Under the pieces are notes generated by a model, which was given only the letters and a program-made list of their open reading frames with translations, searched no databases and was not told the DNA's origin. From an uncultured Desulfovibrio sp. (GTDB lineage Bacteria > Desulfobacterota > Desulfovibrionia > Desulfovibrionales > Desulfovibrionaceae), in the NCBI GenBank assembly GCA_947176055.1, contig CAMWPE010000122.1, forward strand, positions 1-7,261: a stretch of DNA of 7,261 nt, read 5' to 3'. The position numbers and the translations under genes were made by a program. The stretch's first letter is position 1, and every line of letters starts with the position of its first letter. Below, in pieces: positions 5,153-7,261 of the stretch.

Positions 5153-7098
5153 GCCTTATCCGTCTTGTTTTCGCTATTTTTGAGTTCCGCGATCTCTTTT
5201 TCCAGGCTGTCCATATCGGCCATTAACGCTTCGGATTTTCGTCGCGTATCCTCGAATTCTTTTAATAAAGCTCCGGATTTTTGCGAATCGGCGTATATCT
5301 CCGGATCGGCGAGACTTTTTTCAACTTCGGCCTGCCGTTCGACTATCCGGCCAAACTCTTCTTCCAGACCGGCGAGTTTGTCCCGCAACGGTTTGAGCGC
5401 GCGATAAAGCGCGTTGCGTTTCTCGGCCTGCTCCCGCTTTGATCTTTTTTGCTCCGCCCTACCTTCCGGAACGGGTTTCGCGGCGGCCGACGCGGACGCC
5501 TTTTCTTTTCTGGCCTGATCCCAGGCCGCGAAATTGTCATAAACAGTTACGCCGCGATTTTCAAGCGCCCAGATTTCGGCGCCGGTTTCCTTTAACAACC
5601 AGCGATCATGGGCGATCATCATTATTGTGCCCTTGAACCTGTTCAGCGCGCGGGCCAGAGCTTCGCGGCTCTCGAGATCGAGGTTGTTCGTAGGCTCGTC
5701 GAGGGCCAGGAAATTATTGCGACCAAGGAAAAGGCTGGCCAGCATTAAACGGCTTTTTTCGCCGCCGGACAGATTTTTTACCTGTCTCTCGAAATATGGC
5801 TGCCCAAGGGCGAACAGCCCGAGGACGCTCATCAGTTCTTCCTCGGAAGTCGAGGGATCGGCCAGACGCCGTATCTCCGCGAGGACAGAGTTTTCGCCGT
5901 TGAGCGTGTCCGCGTGATGTTGGGAAAAATAGCCCATTCGCGTCTGGGAGCCAACGGCGATGTCGCCGCCGGTTTTAGCGAGTTTGCCGGCGAGGATTTT
6001 TAGTAGGGTCGATTTGCCGGCGCCGTTGGGACCGGCCAGCGCTATTCGCGAGCCGCGATAAAGAGTAAAAGTAAGGGGATTCCAGAGAGACTCGCCGTCG
6101 GGAAACTGGAAGGCGAGATCCGCGCAGGCGAGCATGACCTTTTCGCTATGCGGCGCCTCCGGCCAGACGAAAGAAAATTCCTTTTTCCTGGGTTCCGGTT
6201 TCAGATCGTCAAGCTCTTTTTCCAGTCTTTTGGCCATCTTCTGTTTGCTGGCCGCCTGTCTGGCTTTTGAGGCCTTGGCGCGAAAACGCTCCACGAATGC
6301 CATTTTGCGCTCGTAGTCGTCGCGAATGGCCCTGGCCTCCCTTTCCCTCTGCTTTTCGTATTCTTCCTGCGCCGCGAGGAAATCGCTGTAACCGGATTTG
6401 CGAAAAACCGGACTGGAAAGCCCCATATACAGGATATGCGTCCCAATCTTGTCCATAAAGACGCGATCGTGGGCGACAAAGATGATCAGGCCCTCGAAAG
6501 AAAGGAGAAAATCCTCCAGCCATTCCACCGCCTCGACGTCCAGGTGATTCGTAGGTTCGTCGAGAAGGAGGACGTCGGCTCCGGCGGTCAGGACGCGAGC
6601 CAGCTTGGCCCTCTCGCGCCAGCCGCCCGACAATTCTCTCAAGGGACGATTCCATTTTTTCTGGTCAAATCCTAGTCCGGAAAGCGTCTCCCGGGCTCGT
6701 TGCTCCGGATTATAGCCGTACATGGCTTCGAGGCTCGACTGTTTCTCCATAAGTTTCGCGAGCTTCGATTCGTCTTCCTCGCGGGAAGCGCTCTCCCACT
6801 CCTCCCAGAAGTCGTTCCAGTCATGAACGTCTTGCAGGACGTATTCCATGAGAGGACGCGCCAGATCCTCCTCCGCCAATTCCTGCTCGGCGTAGCCTAC
6901 GCGGCATTCTTTCGGGTAAATTATTCTGCCAGCGTCCGGATCATCGACTCCGGCCAGAAGTTTAATAAATGTCGATTTGCCGACGCCGTTCGGCCCGCAA
7001 ACGCAAATTCTCGATCCCGACTCCATATCGAGGGAAAATTTGTCAAACAAATCCTTGCCGCCGTAGGCTTTGGAGAGTTCCTGAACGGTTATTTTCAT
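5149..7098 (-). CDS. ABC-F family ATPase (ribosome-associated, YheS/Uup-like)
   Basis: 649 aa with two ATP-binding cassettes on one chain and no membrane segments, so it is not a transporter. Cassette 1: Walker A GPNGVGKST (35-43), signature LSGGW (156-160), Walker B VLLLDEPTNHLD (176-187), switch His210. Cassette 2: Walker A GPNGAGKST (356-364), signature LSGGE (443-447), Walker B FLALDEPTNNLD (463-474), His497. Between them is a charged helical linker (about 243-310) with FVERFRAKASKARQAASK, the P-site tRNA-interaction motif of ABC-F factors. A C-terminal coiled coil (about 545-640) matches the YheS/Uup type. The family works on the ribosome E site to relieve stalling or tune elongation. 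The start at 7098 is chosen because MKITVQELSKAYGG is the usual family beginning, a GAAGG site lies 6 bases upstream and the ATG overlaps the upstream stop. The arginine-rich in-frame extension beyond it is rejected. YheS versus Uup assignment is uncertain. Confidence 0.95.
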   Translation of the reverse strand: MKITVQELSKAYGGKDLFDKFSLDMESGSRICVCGPNGVGKSTFIKLLAGVDDPDAGRIIYPKECRVGYAEQELAEEDLARPLMEYVLQDVHDWNDFWEEWESASREEDESKLAKLMEKQSSLEAMYGYNPEQRARETLSGLGFDQKKWNRPLRELSGGWRERAKLARVLTAGADVLLLDEPTNHLDVEAVEWLEDFLLSFEGLIIFVAHDRVFMDKIGTHILYMGLSSPVFRKSGYSDFLAAQEEYEKQREREARAIRDDYERKMAFVERFRAKASKARQAASKQKMAKRLEKELDDLKPEPRKKEFSFVWPEAPHSEKVMLACADLAFQFPDGESLWNPLTFTLYRGSRIALAGPNGAGKSTLLKILAGKLAKTGGDIAVGSQTRMGYFSQHHADTLNGENSVLAEIRRLADPSTSEEELMSVLGLFALGQPYFERQVKNLSGGEKSRLMLASLFLGRNNFLALDEPTNNLDLESREALARALNRFKGTIMMIAHDRWLLKETGAEIWALENRGVTVYDNFAAWDQARKEKASASAAAKPVPEGRAEQKRSKREQAEKRNALYRALKPLRDKLAGLEEEFGRIVERQAEVEKSLADPEIYADSQKSGALLKEFEDTRRKSEALMADMDSLEKEIAELKNSENKTDKA

Positions 7099-7261
7099 AG
7101 CGAGCCTTCGGCGCGATAGCCTTCGACGGCTTCCCGCATGCCGGCATTCAAATCGATTTGGGGAGCGAATCCGAGCTCCGCGGCGATTTTGTCGGTATTG
7201 GCTACCCATCCCGCAGCGGCCGATTCGCGATATTTATCCAGGTTCCAGTTGGGCGGGGCGA
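7095..7261 (-). CDS. C-terminal end of an NAD-dependent sugar epimerase/dehydratase (partial)
   Basis: Only the last 54 codons and the stop are inside the window; the gene begins beyond the right edge. The visible end contains WVANTDKIAAELGFAPQIDL and then GMREAVEGYRAEGSL. This is the characteristic tail of extended short-chain dehydrogenase/reductases such as UDP-sugar epimerases and dehydratases, where a 'D-x-x-K-x-x-x-E-L-G-F-x-P' segment is followed by 'L-x-x-G-h-x-x-x-V-x-x-Y-R'. The Rossmann domain, the YxxxK catalytic pair and the sugar-determining residues lie outside, so the reaction cannot be named. Its stop overlaps the ABC-F start by 4 bases (ATGA), so it is the upstream member of that unit and links it to nucleotide-sugar metabolism. 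Confidence 0.75.
   Translation of the reverse strand, partial: APPNWNLDKYRESAAAGWVANTDKIAAELGFAPQIDLNAGMREAVEGYRAEGSL
7105..7109 (-). promoter_or_regulatory. ribosome binding site of the ABC-F gene
   Basis: GAAGG on the minus strand, 6 bases before the ATG at 7098 and inside the last codons of the epimerase gene. It decides the start in favour of 7098 over the in-frame ATG 37 codons upstream. Confidence 0.6.

Noticed and set aside
7099..7209. 37-codon arginine-rich N-terminal extension of the ABC-F frame
   Set aside because: It overlaps the epimerase tail in another frame, is unlike the family N-terminus, and the ATG at 7098 has a good ribosome site and an ATGA junction.
1..7261. Mobile element, CRISPR array, tRNA or phage/defence system
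   Set aside because: No transposase, terminal repeats, regularly spaced repeats, tRNA-like cloverleaf or defence-domain motifs were seen; the two ATPase cassettes are plainly ABC-F.

Overview
The window looks like ordinary chromosomal DNA of a moderately GC-rich Gram-negative bacterium. The evidence is dense coding, tight ATGA gene overlaps, Shine-Dalgarno sites, an exported protein with a Sec-type signal peptide and cell-envelope sugar genes. Deltaproteobacteria/Desulfobacterota of the Desulfovibrio type would fit, but that is only an impression from gene style, with no marker gene to prove it. There are no RNA genes, insertion sequences, phage genes or CRISPR arrays.

Layout, left to right. 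(1) A minus-strand unit (73-2870) is transcribed right to left: a GT4-type glycosyltransferase, a small exported protein of unknown function overlapping it by 4 bases, then after an 84-base gap a membrane-bound GT2/GT21 (ceramide-glucosyltransferase-like) glycosyltransferase. (2) A 93-base divergent promoter region (2871-2963) carries a perfect 10-base inverted repeat that places the same -10-like sequence in two back-to-back promoters. (3) A plus-strand pair (2964-4699) encodes a NodB-like deacetylase and an alkaline-phosphatase/type I phosphodiesterase superfamily enzyme, overlapping by 4 bases. (4) A minus-strand unit (4715 to the right edge) converges on that pair across only 15 bases. In transcription order it holds the C-terminal end of an NAD-dependent sugar epimerase/dehydratase, an ABC-F ATPase and a MutT-type Nudix hydrolase, joined by two more 4-base overlaps.

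Working together: units 1 and 3 share a control region and encode two sugar transferases, a sugar deacetylase and a phosphoesterase. This reads as a small pathway that builds and trims a sugar-bearing envelope compound (a glycolipid, or an LPS-core or polysaccharide intermediate). Neither the deacetylase nor the phosphoesterase has a signal peptide, so both should act in the cytoplasm. Unit 4 mixes nucleotide-sugar metabolism (epimerase) with housekeeping functions (ribosome-associated ABC-F, nucleotide-pool cleaning). The pathway product is not identifiable from sequence alone. The most unusual points are the symmetric divergent promoter with a probably leaderless deacetylase mRNA, the altered catalytic motif of the GT21-like enzyme, and the orphan exported protein coupled to a glycosyltransferase.
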